Positions 20,982-30,919 of a stretch of 43,786 nucleotides of DNA are shown here, piece by piece (position 1 is the first letter of the stretch; each line of letters starts with the position of its first letter). The translations under genes and the position numbers were made by a program. Origin of the DNA: a bacterium (GTDB lineage: Bacteria > Patescibacteria > JAEDAM01 > Absconditabacterales > Absconditicoccaceae); assembly GCA_030528665.1 (NCBI GenBank), contig JAUMYK010000007.1, positions 1 to 43,786 on the forward strand, written 5' to 3'. A model generated the notes under the pieces. The model saw nothing but the letters and a program-made list of their open reading frames with translations. It was not told the origin of the DNA and searched no databases.

Positions 20982-21845
20982 ATGACTCCTATCCATCACA
21001 GCGAACTCTTTGATGATTTGCCTCATACCGAGCAACCTTCTCATCAACCTGATTTCCAAGACCAACTCGCCAGCACACTCAGCCTCAATCATCACGAACA
21101 GCTCATACAGCTCCTTCAGCTCCATCAAGATAAGCTGATTAGGCGTTTTAGCGATCTGCTCCTCACTCATCAATCAGACTTTGAACAGCTCAGCTTGGCA
21201 AACCGAAAACACTTTAGCACGCAAACCCTCGCAATCCTAGCGGAAAATTTTCAGCTCTGAGCCAGCGCTCCTAGACTCGATTTTCAGCATAGTCCTACCA
21301 AATCACTCGCAACCAGAGCAATGTTTACAGACGCTACCAATTCGATTACGCTTTTTGAATCCACCTGTCCCAAAACCCCAGCAGACCTTTTTGCGATCCT
21401 CGTGCATGAGTTCAATCATTACCTGCAGTTTAGAGAACAGCTGATCAGCGAAGAGATCGGTCTTGAGGGACTCATCGAAGCACATGCTGAGAAACTCGCT
21501 ACCATCCCTCCTTTTTCCCAGCATATTGATAGAGATATACTAGCGGAGAATACCGCACTACAAATCTTTTATTCTGATCAACAGCTCGCTCCCAATACCC
21601 AAGCACTCCTTGATCAGCTCGCACAAGGAAAAATCCAAAAAAACCTGAAATCTTCTCCCAATCGACTCCGTGCCAAGGCCTATAATGAAAACAAAAAAAC
21701 CTACATCAATAGAGAGGAAAGTCTTGAGCGCAAAGGAGACTATTCCGATTACCGCAATCAGCTTTTGGAGCAGGAAAGCTATGCACTAGAAGAGGCACTC
21801 AGGCAAGTTTTCAAGGATACTATTCCTCCTCCCTCAGCTCGCTAA
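20982..21845 (+). CDS. Putative zinc metallopeptidase-like protein (HEFNH motif), family unknown
   Basis: 287 residues with one UGA (Gly, 21258). The second half carries HEFNH (H142, E143, H146), a match to the HExxH zinc-protease signature, in the hydrophobic-flanked context AILVHEFNHYLQF typical of true zincin helices. A later IEAHAEKLA segment could supply a third ligand. The first about 95 residues are His/Gln/Leu-rich helices (HHEQLIQLLQLHQDKLIRRF). No signal peptide, so a cytoplasmic location is likely. I chose ATG 20982 because the promoter rules out the earlier TTG 20946. Lies directly before pilB but has its own end region; no functional link is shown. Confidence 0.7.
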
Positions 21846-21920
21846 TTCCGAGCTTCTCCACTGAGAAAGAGCAATAGAGTTGTCACGGTATTCAAGAAGC
21901 AGAGGAAGATCACTAAAAAA

Positions 21921-21960
21921 AGTCAGCATTTTTTGATTTTTTTGCAAAAGTAGCTATAAT
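21921..21960 (+). promoter_or_regulatory. pilB upstream element: TCAG, T-rich run and TATAAT
   Basis: AGTCAGCATTTTTTGATTTTTTT then TATAAT (21955-21960) five bases before the GTG start. The -10 box is perfect and no -35 hexamer is evident. If it is used, the pilB mRNA is nearly leaderless. Confidence 0.45.
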
Positions 21961-21965
21961 AGAGT

Positions 21966-23321
21966 GTGACTCAAAAATTTATTCTCAATCTGAGTAGAGC
22001 AATGGATACGCAAAATTTTAGATCGCAACTGCAACAATCTATCCTCAGGTCAGATATCGTGAAGATATTTGATAATCTTTTGACAATTGCAGTAGAGGAG
22101 GGGGCATCGGATATCCATATTGAACCGATGGAAAACTATTCAAGGATCAGACTCAGAATCGATGGTGTTTTGGTAGAGCTGATCCAATATCCGCGTTCAT
22201 TGCATGAGAGTATTATCTCAAAATTCAAGATTGAATCCTGACAGATGAGACCAGATGAAAAGAGGCTCCCTCAGGATGCCAGAGTATCCAGTATCACACA
22301 AACCAATAAAGAAATTGACCTGCGTGCCAATACCTTGCCAACCGTTTGGGGAGAAAAGTTGGTAATGCGTATTGTGGATAAATCCAAAGCCGTACCTCCA
22401 CTCAATCAACTCGGAATCATTGGCTCCAACAAAGTCGCTATCGAAAAACATCTCAAAGACCCAAACGGAATCCTCCTCAATACCTGACCAACAGGTTCGG
22501 GAAAAACCACCACGCTCTACGCAGCTCTTAATGAAATTAATGACATCGAGAGAAATATTATCACTTACGAAGACCCAGTTGAAAATAAAATGGCGGGACT
22601 CAACCAATCACAAGTAAGATCAGATATTGGATATACTTTCCATTCAGGTCTGAGATCAGCACTGAGACAGGATCCTGATGTGATTATGGTGGGGGAAATC
22701 CGTGACAAGGAGACCCTCGAAATGGCGATGGAATCCGCGATGACCTGACACTTGGTGTTTTCGACGATCCATACCAACTCAGCAGTAGAAACCTTGACCA
22801 GAGCCTTCAATCTAGGGGCTAAACCTTATATGGTAGCTGGTACTTTCAATCTCGTGATCGCACAGAGACTTTGTAGAAAAGCTTGTCCTCATTGTTCTCA
22901 AAAGCTCAATCTCTCTACCAACCCAATGTATCTCAATGCCATCGAAACCTTTAAGGAATTTGACAAAGAAGCCCTCAAAAACGAACTCATTTCCAGAGGG
23001 ATCACTGGTCAGCAGTGGAATGAGTTTATCCAGCAGGGGATTGTGACTGTCGGTACAGGAAAAGACCCAGCAAACGGGAATCCTTGCCCAGTCTGTGGAG
23101 GATCAGGCTACAAAGGAAGAGTGGGAATCTACGAACTCATGGACTATACCGATGATATCAAGACGATGATCCTCGAGGGAAAATCAGCTTTTGAAGTAGG
23201 ACATTATGCCCTCAATAAGGGAATGATTGACCTCGAAAGAGATGGAATTTTCAAGATTATCCACGGACAGACGACCTTTGATGAACTCTACAGATTTGTA
23301 AGAATGAGAAATAAAAAATAA
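21966..23321 (+). CDS. pilB: Type IV pilus assembly ATPase PilB / GspE family
   Basis: Hexameric motor that drives pilus extension or secretion at the inner face of the membrane. 451 residues, three UGA codons read as Gly. P-loop [10 protein letters not shown] begins at residue 174, and its first Gly is a UGA; Walker [13 protein letters not shown]; His-box [11 protein letters not shown], again with UGA-encoded Gly. A zinc-binding insert has CRKACPHC and [17 protein letters not shown]. The N-terminal domain that contacts other pilus parts is reduced to about 30 residues (usual PilB about 560). GTG 21966 is chosen because it follows the TATAAT box; ATG 22005 is the alternative. The zinc insert favours PilB/GspE over the retraction ATPase PilT. 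pilC follows 54 bp later. Confidence 0.92.
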
Positions 23322-23375
23322 AAAAAATCTGACTTCTGGGGGAAGTTTCCCTTTTAGCTTCTACAAAAACAAAAA

Positions 23376-24461
23376 ATGACCATCAAATCTTGGACCGATA
23401 AAATGATGCAAGAACTTACCAAGCCAACTTTAAAACAAAAGGTGACCTTTTTTAGACTTTTATCCGTATCCCAAAATGCTGGTCTTGGAATCAGAGAATC
23501 GATCCAGTCTATTAGTAAATCAGAAAAACATCAAGGATTCAAAGATATTATGGATGAAATGGTAATCCAACTTACCAATGGAGGCTCTTTGGCTGAAGCG
23601 ATGGAACCGTATAGCTATTTTTTTAGCTCAGATGAGATTGAACTTGTAAGGTCTGCACAAGTGACTGGAAATATGGCACAAGTACTTACCCAACTTGCTG
23701 ATGAGCTAGAAAATATCCAAGAAATCAATCAAAAAATGAAAAAAGCTATGACCTATCCTACAATGGTACTTTTGATGGCGATTGGTGCGGTAATCGTGAT
23801 CTTGACAACCGTATTGCCTCAGATTCTGACAATGTTTCCCAATCAAGACAAATTGCCAGGAATTACCAAATTTATGATGGGAGTATCCGATTATCTCAAA
23901 CACAATTATGCAGTATTGATCTGAACTTTAATCTTCATTGTAGGAGGATGGTATTTGCTCTACCGCAAAGTACTGCTGTTCAAAATTTTTATTGATAAAA
24001 TCTTTATCTCGCTTCCTGTGATCAAAGATGTTGTCAAGACCCTTTATATGTACAAATTTGCAAATCTCCTTTCTCAGTTTTATGAAGCTGGAGTAAGTCC
24101 TGTAGTATCTATGAAATTGCTTGCCAGTATTTTCGAAAACTTTCACTACAAACAAAAAATGATAGATGTGAAATCTGATCTTGAATCTGGGTTTACCCTC
24201 TATGAATCTCTGGTTTCTTCTACCCTTTTTGATCCCATCCTCGTGCAAATTATCAATGTGGGAGAAAATACAGGTTCCCTTACAGAAGTCTTGAGAAAAA
24301 TCTCTGTCTATTACCGTAATACCTTTAGAAACGCAATTGATGTCGCAATGGCGATGATCGAACCACTTTTGATGATGTTTGTAGCTTCTATTGTAGGAAC
24401 GATCGTAGCTTCAATCTTTTTGCCGATGGCGAGTATGATGGAAAATATCAACAATCTCTAA
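23376..24461 (+). CDS. pilC: Type IV pilus inner-membrane platform protein PilC / GspF family
   Basis: Membrane platform on which the pilus motor acts. 361 residues, one UGA (Gly). Two repeated T2SSF cytoplasmic domains: the first (about 20-145) contains FFRLLSVSQNAGLGIRESIQ and GGSLAEAMEPYSYFFSSDEI; the second (about 215-340) contains YKFANLLSQFYEAGVSPVVS and GFTLYESL. Three membrane segments: about 125-145, 180-200 and at the C-terminus (MFVASIVGTIVASIFLPMAS). Length and order are normal for the family. It follows pilB and precedes a small exported protein in the same direction. Confidence 0.92.
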
Positions 24462-24490
24462 CTCCCAAAATCAGTCTTTTACTTCTTTTG

Positions 24491-25165
24491 ATGATGATGA
24501 AACCTAGGCTTTTGATGATTATTTTACTCACTTTTAGCTATGGTTTTTTTACCTCTGCAGGACTTTTTGAACTGGTAGAGGAGCATTTTGTGCTTAGCAA
24601 AGCTGCAGATTTACCTTGATCGCTGCATTATACAACTCCAAGCAAAGAGGGACTTTCATCAGATATTTGGTTTCTCTTTGATCAAGCAGAGACTTTCCTT
24701 AAGATCAATATCCCACAAGCCCTACAAACTCAAGAGAGAGCAAAATTTTTAGCGGAGTATCTAGAGGATGGCGACTCGCTTATTCAAGCTCTCAGCTACC
24801 AAGAAAGCACACTTAATATCAAACAAACTCAACTCATCACAAGCAAAAATACCTGTAGTGATCAGCTAGAAAAAGCAAATACTGACTACCGCCTCGCCTT
24901 GCAGTCCAACGATGAAATGATATTTACCACATCCACAGAGCGTGCTACCCAAGCAAGAACATGTCTTGCTCATTATCAGGTAGAACGAGCCGCACTCCAC
25001 TCCTTGGAACGCAAAAGACAAGCGTATCTCAAGCTGATTCAAGCTAGAACCGACTATCTCAAAAAACATCAGCAAATGATTGTCCAACACTATGATATTC
25101 TTGATCCCAATTTACTCTCTGAACTCTATCAAATTTCCAAATCCCTTGAAGCTTCTAGTTTATAG
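24491..25165 (+). CDS. Exported coiled-coil protein downstream of pilC
   Basis: 224 residues, one UGA read as Gly. Signal peptide MMMKPRLLMIILLTFSYGFF; the rest is helical and Gln/Lys/Leu-rich, with only two cysteines in the exported part (about 125 and 158), each in a TC pair. Coiled coil likely from about residue 85. It begins 30 bp after pilC behind an AATCAGTC-plus-T element, so it is probably part of the pilus unit, perhaps as a structural accessory, but that is inference from position only. The three consecutive ATG codons (24491, 24494, 24497) cannot be separated. No family recognised. Confidence 0.65.
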
Positions 25166-25264
25166 CAGGGGAGTGTTAAGTGTTTAGAATATAGAGTTGA
25201 GAGAAGTATTTAACCACAATAGTGACTATAAATTGCAAAAAAAATGTCCTCCCAGCTTTTTTTA

Positions 25265-25317
25265 TTGTTTTCGTAGACAAAAAATATATACTCAGTCGTT
25301 TTAATTTTTTCTATAAT
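25265..25317 (+). promoter_or_regulatory. Promoter region of the thioredoxin-like gene
   Basis: TTGTTT (25265-25270), 16-bp spacer, TATACT (25287-25292), followed by CAGTCG and a T-rich run. A second TATAAT at 25312-25317 lies five bases before the ATG. Either one start gives a short leader or the second gives an almost leaderless mRNA. Confidence 0.5.
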
Positions 25318-25322
25318 ACAAC

Positions 25323-25757
25323 ATGAACAAAATCGGGATTGCGCTGTTGGGAGGCTTACTGTTTATCGGTACATCAGCTTTCATCCTTTTCAATAATCAA
25401 GCACACTGCGCACAAGATCACAGCTGCACACAAACCTCACAAGATTATACCTGAATCATTACCAACTATAGCCCAGAAGCATTACAAACAGCATTCAAAG
25501 AGGGGAAAACAGTAGCGTTATATTTTCAGGCAAATTGGTGTGGGAATTGTAAGCTCTTAGAAGATGAGCTTTTGGTCAAAGGGATCCCTGCAAATGCTAC
25601 ACTCTTGACGGTAGATTTTGATGTAGCACAGGAGTTGAGACAGCGTTATGAAGTGACCAATCTCCACACGATTGTCCTCATTGACGAGAATATGCAAATG
25701 CTCCACAAAGACAGCTCAGGGGACTACCACACAATCGTGCAGCTCCTTGAAAGCTAA
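25323..25757 (+). CDS. Exported thioredoxin-fold protein
   Basis: 144 residues, one UGA read as Gly. N-terminal membrane anchor or signal (IGIALLGGLLFIGTSAFILF), then a thioredoxin fold with the redox pair in FQANWCGNCKLLEDEL. The TLLTVDFDV strand, the NLHTIVLIDE segment and the C-terminal helix are present; cis-Pro is not obvious (His-Thr precedes the strand). Two extra cysteines lie just after the anchor. It is 29 bp upstream of a CcdA/DsbD-like gene, so the pair probably moves electrons across the membrane to reduce exported proteins, as in DsbD where both parts form one chain. Confidence 0.88.
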
Positions 25758-25786
25758 AATATCCCTTTTACTCTAACAAAACAACA

Positions 25787-26509
25787 ATGATTCTATTTTT
25801 CGCATTTTTTGCTGGCGTATTATCGGTATTGGCACCTTGTGTTTTACCTGTGTTGCCAGTGCTTTTGTGAGGAGGAGTATCTCGTGATGGGCAGGGGAGT
25901 TCCTCCTATGTAATTCTGATTTCTTCTTTATTTTTCATTTTTATTTTTACCTTTTTGCTCAAAGTATCCACGAGCTTGCTCCATATCGATCCTTGGATAT
26001 GGAATCGGTTTTCCACTGCGATTATCATAGGATATGGACTGCTCTTACTTTTTCCTCAGCTCTGGGATCGCATCAAATCCCGCTTTCAGAGCAAGACCAG
26101 CAGCACAACTTTCAAAAAAGAAAAAAAAACTGGTTTTGTAGCGGATGTCCTCCTCGGAGCATCGTTGGGTCCACTTTTTGCCAGTTGTAGTCCTACTTAC
26201 GCACTCATTATTGGTACCATCTTGCCTCAAAATCTCTGGATGGGTACGCTCAGTATTTTGATGTATATTCTCGGATTTGGTGCGGTACTCTTTTTTATCA
26301 TCTATTTTGGCAAGGAAGCTATCAAAAAGCTCAGCCGATATGCCAATCCCAACGGCATCTTCAAAAAAGTAATTGGAGTCCTCTTTATCCTCACAGGGAT
26401 CGGCATCTGTACCGGGGGATTTAAATATCTCGAAAGCAAACTCGTAGAAGCTGGCATCGGAAGCAGTATCCTCAACATCGAAAAAAACGCCTTACAACAA
26501 ATCAAATAG
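25787..26509 (+). CDS. ccdA: CcdA/DsbD-type transmembrane electron carrier
   Basis: 240 residues, one UGA read as Gly, about six membrane helices. The two redox cysteines of the family are visible: VLAPCVLPVLP in the first helix (about residue 18) and LFASCSPTYALIIG in the fourth (about 135). CcdA-like proteins take electrons from cytoplasmic thioredoxin and pass them to an exported thioredoxin-fold partner, here the gene just upstream. A 15-bp tandem duplication covers the final codons and stop (QQIK-stop twice). GPLFASC resembles the DsbD family more than short CcdA. Confidence 0.88.
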
Positions 26510-26524
26510 CAACAAATCAAATAG
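26495..26524 (+). repeat. 15-bp tandem duplication across a stop codon
   Basis: CAACAAATCAAATAG occurs twice in a row (26495-26509 and 26510-26524). The first copy contains the ccdA stop TAG. The second repeats the last four codons and stop, so a read-through would add only four residues. Confidence 0.95.
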
Positions 26525-26542
26525 AGGAGGGGAGTGCAAGCT

Positions 26543-27325
26543 TTAGAGCGAGCAACCCTTTTGCAGAAAAGTAAGCATTGGAGTAGCGATTTCCAGTGCT
26601 TTTTTGAGTTCTAAAAAGAGTTGATCAGAGAGTAAAAGCTCATCACTAATCCTTTTTTCTCGGAGCCAGTTTTTCATAAAACAGAGCTGATGGTAATACT
26701 GCTGCTCCTTTTTAGGCAAGCTATGAATGATTTCCTGAGCCTTTCCAAAGCTACATTTACTCATTCTCAATTCCTGTCGCTCAGGGCTCAATTGTGCTAT
26801 CTCAGGATCAGCCTCAGGAAAAGCTTTTTTGATACAATACATTGATTTGTACTGTTCTTCAGCATCATCCAAAATCGATCCATAGTAGCTTGTAAATGCC
26901 GATCACTTCTGCAGTTTCTTCCATTCAGCAAAATGAAGCATAGCATACTTTCTCATCTGACTTTCCAGAAAATTACCTACTCTCCGCGTACCAATTCCGA
27001 CAAAACTCGCTCTAGGTTGCAGATGAAAATAAAAACAAGGATAACCGCTTCTTCTCCCATCAAAAGCAAATTCCGCCCCAAAATGATTTTTGTACGGGCG
27101 CTTGTCAACTCTATAGCGAATATCTCTATTAAACCTAAAAATCGCTCCTTTTGCTGTTAAATCGGATCGATGAGGATTTATGGTTTTCGCAAAAGATAAA
27201 AGTTCTGAAATCAGATTTTCAAACCTTTTCCTTTCCTGTTGATAGAGATCATAGTTGCTATGCAGTCGTTCAGTGGTATTATTTGCCTCCACCGCTTCCA
27301 AAAATTTTAAGGTAATCGCAAACAT
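26543..27325 (-). CDS. DUF2461 (TIGR02453) family protein
   Basis: 260 residues, one UGA (Gly at 26903). Family marks: FLEAVEANNTTERLH near the start, FRFNRDIRYRVDKRPYKNHF, GYPCFYFHLQPRASFVGIGT and the C-terminal region with LSDQLFLELKKALEIATPML. The biochemical function of DUF2461 is unknown. The ATG at 27325 lies 23 bp after the lgt stop; five further codons upstream (YFDG) would align with the family N-terminus but have no standard start codon. It is probably co-transcribed with lgt. Confidence 0.8.
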
Positions 27326-27348
27326 CCCATCAAAATATCAAATAAAAA

Positions 27349-28203
27349 TTAAGCCGCTTGAGAAGCTCAGATCAGTGGTAGAGGAGTCTTCAACTGCATT
27401 TTAATCACTACTGCCACGATAATAAAGAGCAGAAAAAATCGCTGACTCTTGCTCAAAAAAGCAAGCTGCTCCATCTGGCTATCAGCTCTGAGATATTCCA
27501 GTCCAAATCTAATGATTGAATAGTAAAGCAAAAAATTGGTCGCCAAAAGTCAGACTTTTCGTTGTCTTTTCTTGATTTGACGCCAAAAGACGCTAACCTG
27601 CAATACCAACAGCAACATCCCCTCCAAAAGCATCGACAAAAGATTCGTATTTACTCTCAACAGCTGATCAACTTTTGGATACATATGCGTCAGCCCAAAA
27701 CCAGTCAAAAAGCTCGAAATCCAAGAGGGGAGTTGCTCTACTGGGATACCATACAACTCTTGATTGAGAAAATTCCCAAACCTGCCCAAAAAAATCCCTA
27801 AAGGCACAAAAATCAACATCAAATCAAAAGTCATCAAATAATCTCTCTTGCTCAATCCTTGCAAACGAAAAAAAACAAAAATACTGATCAAGACCCCAAA
27901 GATCCCTCCAATAAACGACATTCCACCTTCCCAAATCTTGAGAATCGCCTCCCAATGCTGAAAATAATAGCCCTCTCCATAGATCAAAATATGCCCCAAT
28001 CTGCCACCAAGCACGACTCCCACCGCAATCGTAAATATCAAGTCCTCCAGCTGCTCAGTCAGGAGCTTTTGCAACTTTGGATAGCCAGCAAAAAATCCTT
28101 TTTTCCCAATCCACGCCAAGGCAATATATCCTAGCAAAAATGCCAAAGCATAAAAAATACCATACCAATATACAGAAAAACCAAAAATACTGAATGCTAC
28201 CAT
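27349..28203 (-). CDS. lgt: Prolipoprotein diacylglyceryl transferase
   Basis: Moves a diacylglyceryl group from phosphatidylglycerol to the lipobox cysteine of prolipoproteins. 284 residues, about seven membrane helices. YWYGIFYALAFLLGY start, VVLGGRLGHILIYG, the family signature GRFGNFLNQELYG (Arg and Asn essential in E. coli Lgt), and the end YSIIRFGLEYLRADSQ. Two UGA-Gly codons near the C-terminus; reading them as stops would lose the last two helices including the conserved Glu-Arg-Asp segment. ATG 28203 is chosen over 28221 because a perfect ribosome binding site, GGAGGTGATC, lies directly before it. This implies the cell makes lipoproteins. Confidence 0.93.
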
Positions 28204-28205
28204 GA

Positions 28206-28215
28206 GATCACCTCC
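28206..28215 (-). promoter_or_regulatory. Strong Shine-Dalgarno site of lgt
   Basis: GGAGGTGATC, complementary to the 16S rRNA 3' end over ten bases, two bases before ATG 28203. It decides the start and shows that classical initiation is used here alongside leaderless and T-rich leaders. Confidence 0.85.
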
Positions 28216-28233
28216 ATACAACTAAAGTACCTC

Positions 28234-28261
28234 AGTATACAGTTTTACCACAAGCTTGCAA
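28234..28261 (-). promoter_or_regulatory. lgt promoter
   Basis: Minus strand TTGCAA (28256-28261), 16-bp spacer, TATACT (28234-28239), about 30 bp before the ATG. It diverges from the tRNA-Cys promoter. Confidence 0.75.
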
Positions 28262-28294
28262 TCGGTTTTTTGTTCCAAAAAAGCGAAAAATCAC

Positions 28295-28322
28295 TTGCAA
28301 ATACAGATCATATTAGTAGACT
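28295..28322 (+). promoter_or_regulatory. tRNA-Cys promoter
   Basis: TTGCAA (28295-28300), 16-bp spacer, TAGACT (28317-28322); start of transcription about 28329, 11 bases before the tRNA. Confidence 0.7.
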
Positions 28323-28339
28323 ATGAAAGTAAAAGTTGT

Positions 28340-28413
28340 GGTGCCTTGACAGAGTGGTCTATTGTACAGGTCTGCAAAACCTCGGTTCGTGGGTTCGAAT
28401 CCCACAGGCACCT
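28340..28413 (+). tRNA. tRNA-Cys (GCA)
   Basis: 74 nt. Acceptor stem GGTGCCT/AGGCACC, anticodon loop CTGCAAA with anticodon GCA, T arm GTGGG TTCGAAT CCCAC, and U at the discriminator position, which is a cysteine identity element. The 3' CCA is not encoded. The anticodon stem appears to have a C-C mismatch at its outer end. UGA is glycine here, so this tRNA should read only UGU and UGC. Confidence 0.95.
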
Positions 28414-28494
28414 AACCAAAAACTCTGTCTGAACTGAGCGAGAAATAATATCAGTTCTGTACACACTTCATGATGTGATTTGTGTAAGATACAA

Positions 28495-28521
28495 AGCTGT
28501 AGTGCAAACTATGGCTTTTTT
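28495..28521 (+). terminator. Terminator downstream of tRNA-Cys
   Basis: AGCTGTAGT, loop GCAA, ACTATGGCT (with G-U pairs), then TTTTTTC. The about 80 nt between tRNA and hairpin would be a 3' trailer; it contains another GAACTGA/TCAGTTC pair. Confidence 0.7.
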
Positions 28522-28606
28522 CTTTTCTATGGAATGACTAGCTCTAAAGAGTCTTGATGTTTAGACTATAAATAGTTCTCTAGTTGATGTATAAATTAAA
28601 AAAATT

Positions 28607-28702
28607 ATGACTATTAAAGTCAAAAAAGAGGGAAATCCGATTTCTCTTCTTTTCTCTATCGAGAGCGTATCGCAGAAGCGATTTTTCAATGATGCAAACT
28701 AA
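28607..28702 (+). CDS. Possible 31-residue peptide
   Basis: ATG to TAA, no UGA, beginning MTIKVKKEGNPISLLFSIES. The composition is protein-like, but there is no clear ribosome site or promoter and a small hairpin (ATCGC/GCGAT with TTTTT) overlaps its end. It could be chance. Confidence 0.25.
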   Translation: MTIKVKKEGNPISLLFSIESVSQKRFFNDAN

Positions 28703-28992
28703 CTCCTCTATTTCAAATAAAAGAAAAAGAAAAGATACCCTCTTGATTTTTGTATTAGTATAATACTTGTGTCACTAACTTTCACTCAACTTCCGAATTA
28801 AAGGGACTTTGGAAAAAGCAGCTTTACTTTGCACAAGGTACATTGTGCAAAGTAAGAAAATGACCTTTTCAGAGATGCTAGGAATAAGCTAGGATAATGC
28901 ACTTTATCAAAAGTATTAAAAACATCCTAAAACCTCAATAAAAAAATATCAACCAAGCACCAAAAAGCTCATCAAAAATCAGCTTCCCCTTA
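28703..28992. other. Non-coding stretch with a perfect 13-bp hairpin
   Basis: No convincing coding frame. A TATAAT lies at 28759-28764 and a perfect inverted repeat TTACTTTGCACAA / TTGTGCAAAGTAA at 28824-28836 and 28843-28855 (loop GGTACA). GCTAGGA is repeated directly about 12 bases apart a little further on. It lacks a T-run right after the hairpin, so it is not a simple terminator. A small RNA or an operator-like site is possible; I could not match it to tmRNA, SRP RNA or 6S RNA by eye. Confidence 0.45.
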
Positions 28993-30303
28993 CTAGGCAG
29001 ACTGAGGCTGATAATACTCAGCCAATATCCCTAAAGCCTCATCTAACGCAGGATCTTGCCTTCATAGCTCCTGCTGACTCAAGGCAAACTGAGCAAACAG
29101 CTGAGCTGCGAGATCTGGAGTCTGACCTGAACCATCCATCAGATTTTTTATCTTTTTGACATACTTGAGTACAGCATCAGATACATAATACTCCTTGGAT
29201 CCTAGCTGCATTTTTTGCAATCCAAAGAGCTGCAACACGGACTCCACATCCAATACCGAATGCGTATACAACTCCCAAAAACCCTGATAAAACTTACCTC
29301 TTGCAAGATTGATAATTGCCCAATCTAACTCTCAAATCAAAGTTCTTCTCAAACCATTGGTCAAATCAACATTAAAATATATTGCAGCGACAATACTTTT
29401 CTCCCTTTGCAAAAATTTTCTCAACTGCAAGAGCCAAGCATCTTTCAAAGTATGCACAGTATCATAGATTTCAAGCGACTTTTCTCGAGAATATTCTCCT
29501 GCATATTCCACCGCACTTGTCCCAACCTCATCAATAATAATCGGCTTATTAAAAGCTTTTAATCTCTCAAGTGTCCTTCGTGTCTTATTATTTACAATCC
29601 TATCAGGACTACCTCGCCATCTATCACTATTCCCCTTTCCCCAGTTGTAAAAAGTAAATCAGACCAAATCCACATATGCATCGCCAGGATAGTAATCCTC
29701 AAAACTCGGACATCCTAGTTTGTCTTTGACTTTAGGATAACAATGCTCATACACTGTTGTTTGAGAAGGATTGCGATCCTTAGCAGGCAGATCCCAAGCA
29801 TTAACAGAAAAATCAAAAAGAATATGAGACTGATCTAAACCAACAGCTCTTGAAAGCCTCCAAATATGTCTCCAAGCCTCTTGAAATGCCTCTGGATTTG
29901 AACTCCAAGGATACCAACCTCCATTCATCTCATGCATAGTCCTAAAAATCACTTTCAAATCTAAGTTTTTAATACTTTCAAAAAAGGTCAAATACTGACT
30001 ATCAAAAGCTCAGGATGCAACTTCTTGAGCAGAAAACATATTAGGAGAAATGGTAAGATGATAAACCCTCTGATTACCAAGAGATGCTTTCATTTTTTTT
30101 AACTCCCCTACAACATCCCAGTGTTCCCAAGGATCATATATAAAAGAAACTAAAGGCAAGTAAATATGGTACTGTTTTTCAATTTCTATAATATTTTCAA
30201 CAGTATTATCAAAAGACTTCATACCAAAAAGGTATCCAAAACAAACAGGAAAAAAGCTAAGTAGACTCAGAAATACCACAAGAAAAAACTTACTTCAAAC
30301 CAT
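28993..30303 (-). CDS. Secreted GH26-like glycoside hydrolase (beta-mannanase type)
   Basis: 436 residues, five UGA codons read as Gly, one of them inside the signal peptide (MVGSKFFLVVFLSLLSFF). The catalytic domain shows FRTMHEMNGGWYPWS, the GH26 acid/base motif (E125), and KPIIIDEVGTSA, the nucleophile motif (E259); aromatic YNWGKGN lies between. GH26 enzymes cleave beta-1,4-mannan or related glucans; the exact substrate cannot be read here. The C-terminal about 110 residues are helical and unassigned. It starts 9 bp after the membrane HTH protein gene, so co-expression is likely. Start ATG 30303 restores a complete signal peptide only if UGA is Gly. Confidence 0.82.
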
Positions 30304-30311
30304 TGATGATA

Positions 30312-30914
30312 TTAAGAAATAATTTTATATCTAAAGAGAAGGAAAATAGCAATTCCAATAAAAATAAACGCCAAAATAATCAGAATAAAACTCTTAATTT
30401 TCTCTGTTCTAATCGCCTCTTTCAATTTTTCAATTCTCTCTTCTAGCTTCTGTTTCTCGATCAAAGCAACCTGTTTCTCTCTCGTATAGTCAGGAAGCGC
30501 AATCATAGATTGAATCTTGGTTTCCAATTCTCCAATCCTCTGCTGAAGTACAAAGATAATTTTATTTTTTTCCTCAATCATCTTATCCTTCTCTTTAAAT
30601 ATCAGGAAAAACCTATCAATTTTCTCATCAATTGCCTGATCCAAATCCGCTCTTACTGCCACAGGATTGGAAGTCCTTGGCTGGGATGCTGGAGTCGCCT
30701 CGTGGATCAACTCAGTCGTCACCTCGGTACGCAAAGCAGAAAATTCCTCTCTGAGGCTTTCCACCTCATCTTTTGCCAAAAGGACCTTATTAGCTACTTT
30801 TTTATAAGAAAGTTTGCCACTTTTTACATACCTATCGATCGTCCTCGTCGATACGCCAAGAGCAATTGCGGCCTTTTCTCTCGTAATAGAATAATTTTTC
30901 ATCACACTGTACAT
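30312..30914 (-). CDS. Membrane-anchored helix-turn-helix protein
   Basis: 200 residues, no UGA. Residues about 1-55 form a MerR/excisionase-like HTH (ITREKAAIALGVSTRTIDRY followed by VKSGKLSYKKVANKVLL). Then a Pro/Thr-rich linker, a coiled coil (about 95-172), and one C-terminal membrane helix (FILIILAFIFIGIAIFLLF). Such C-tail-anchored DNA-binding proteins could respond to membrane events or tether DNA. It is translated 5 bp after the small membrane protein gene upstream and 9 bp before the GH26 gene, so it may regulate or be expressed with the surface enzyme. Closest known type: DNA-binding proteins with a terminal membrane anchor; no family named with confidence. Confidence 0.75.
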   Translation of the reverse strand: MYSVMKNYSITREKAAIALGVSTRTIDRYVKSGKLSYKKVANKVLLAKDEVESLREEFSALRTEVTTELIHEATPASQPRTSNPVAVRADLDQAIDEKIDRFFLIFKEKDKMIEEKNKIIFVLQQRIGELETKIQSMIALPDYTREKQVALIEKQKLEERIEKLKEAIRTEKIKSFILIILAFIFIGIAIFLLFRYKIIS

Positions 30915-30919
30915 AAGAA

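Noticed and set aside
22485..22487. UGA read as tryptophan (table 4)
   Set aside because: The P-loop, SecA and linker positions demand Gly, and TGG is used normally for conserved Trp, for example in the GH26 and thioredoxin motifs.
28703..28992. tmRNA, SRP RNA or 6S RNA
   Set aside because: I looked for the tRNA-like ends, the SRP GGAAG/AGCAG core and the 6S bulge pattern and found none; a covariance search would be decisive.
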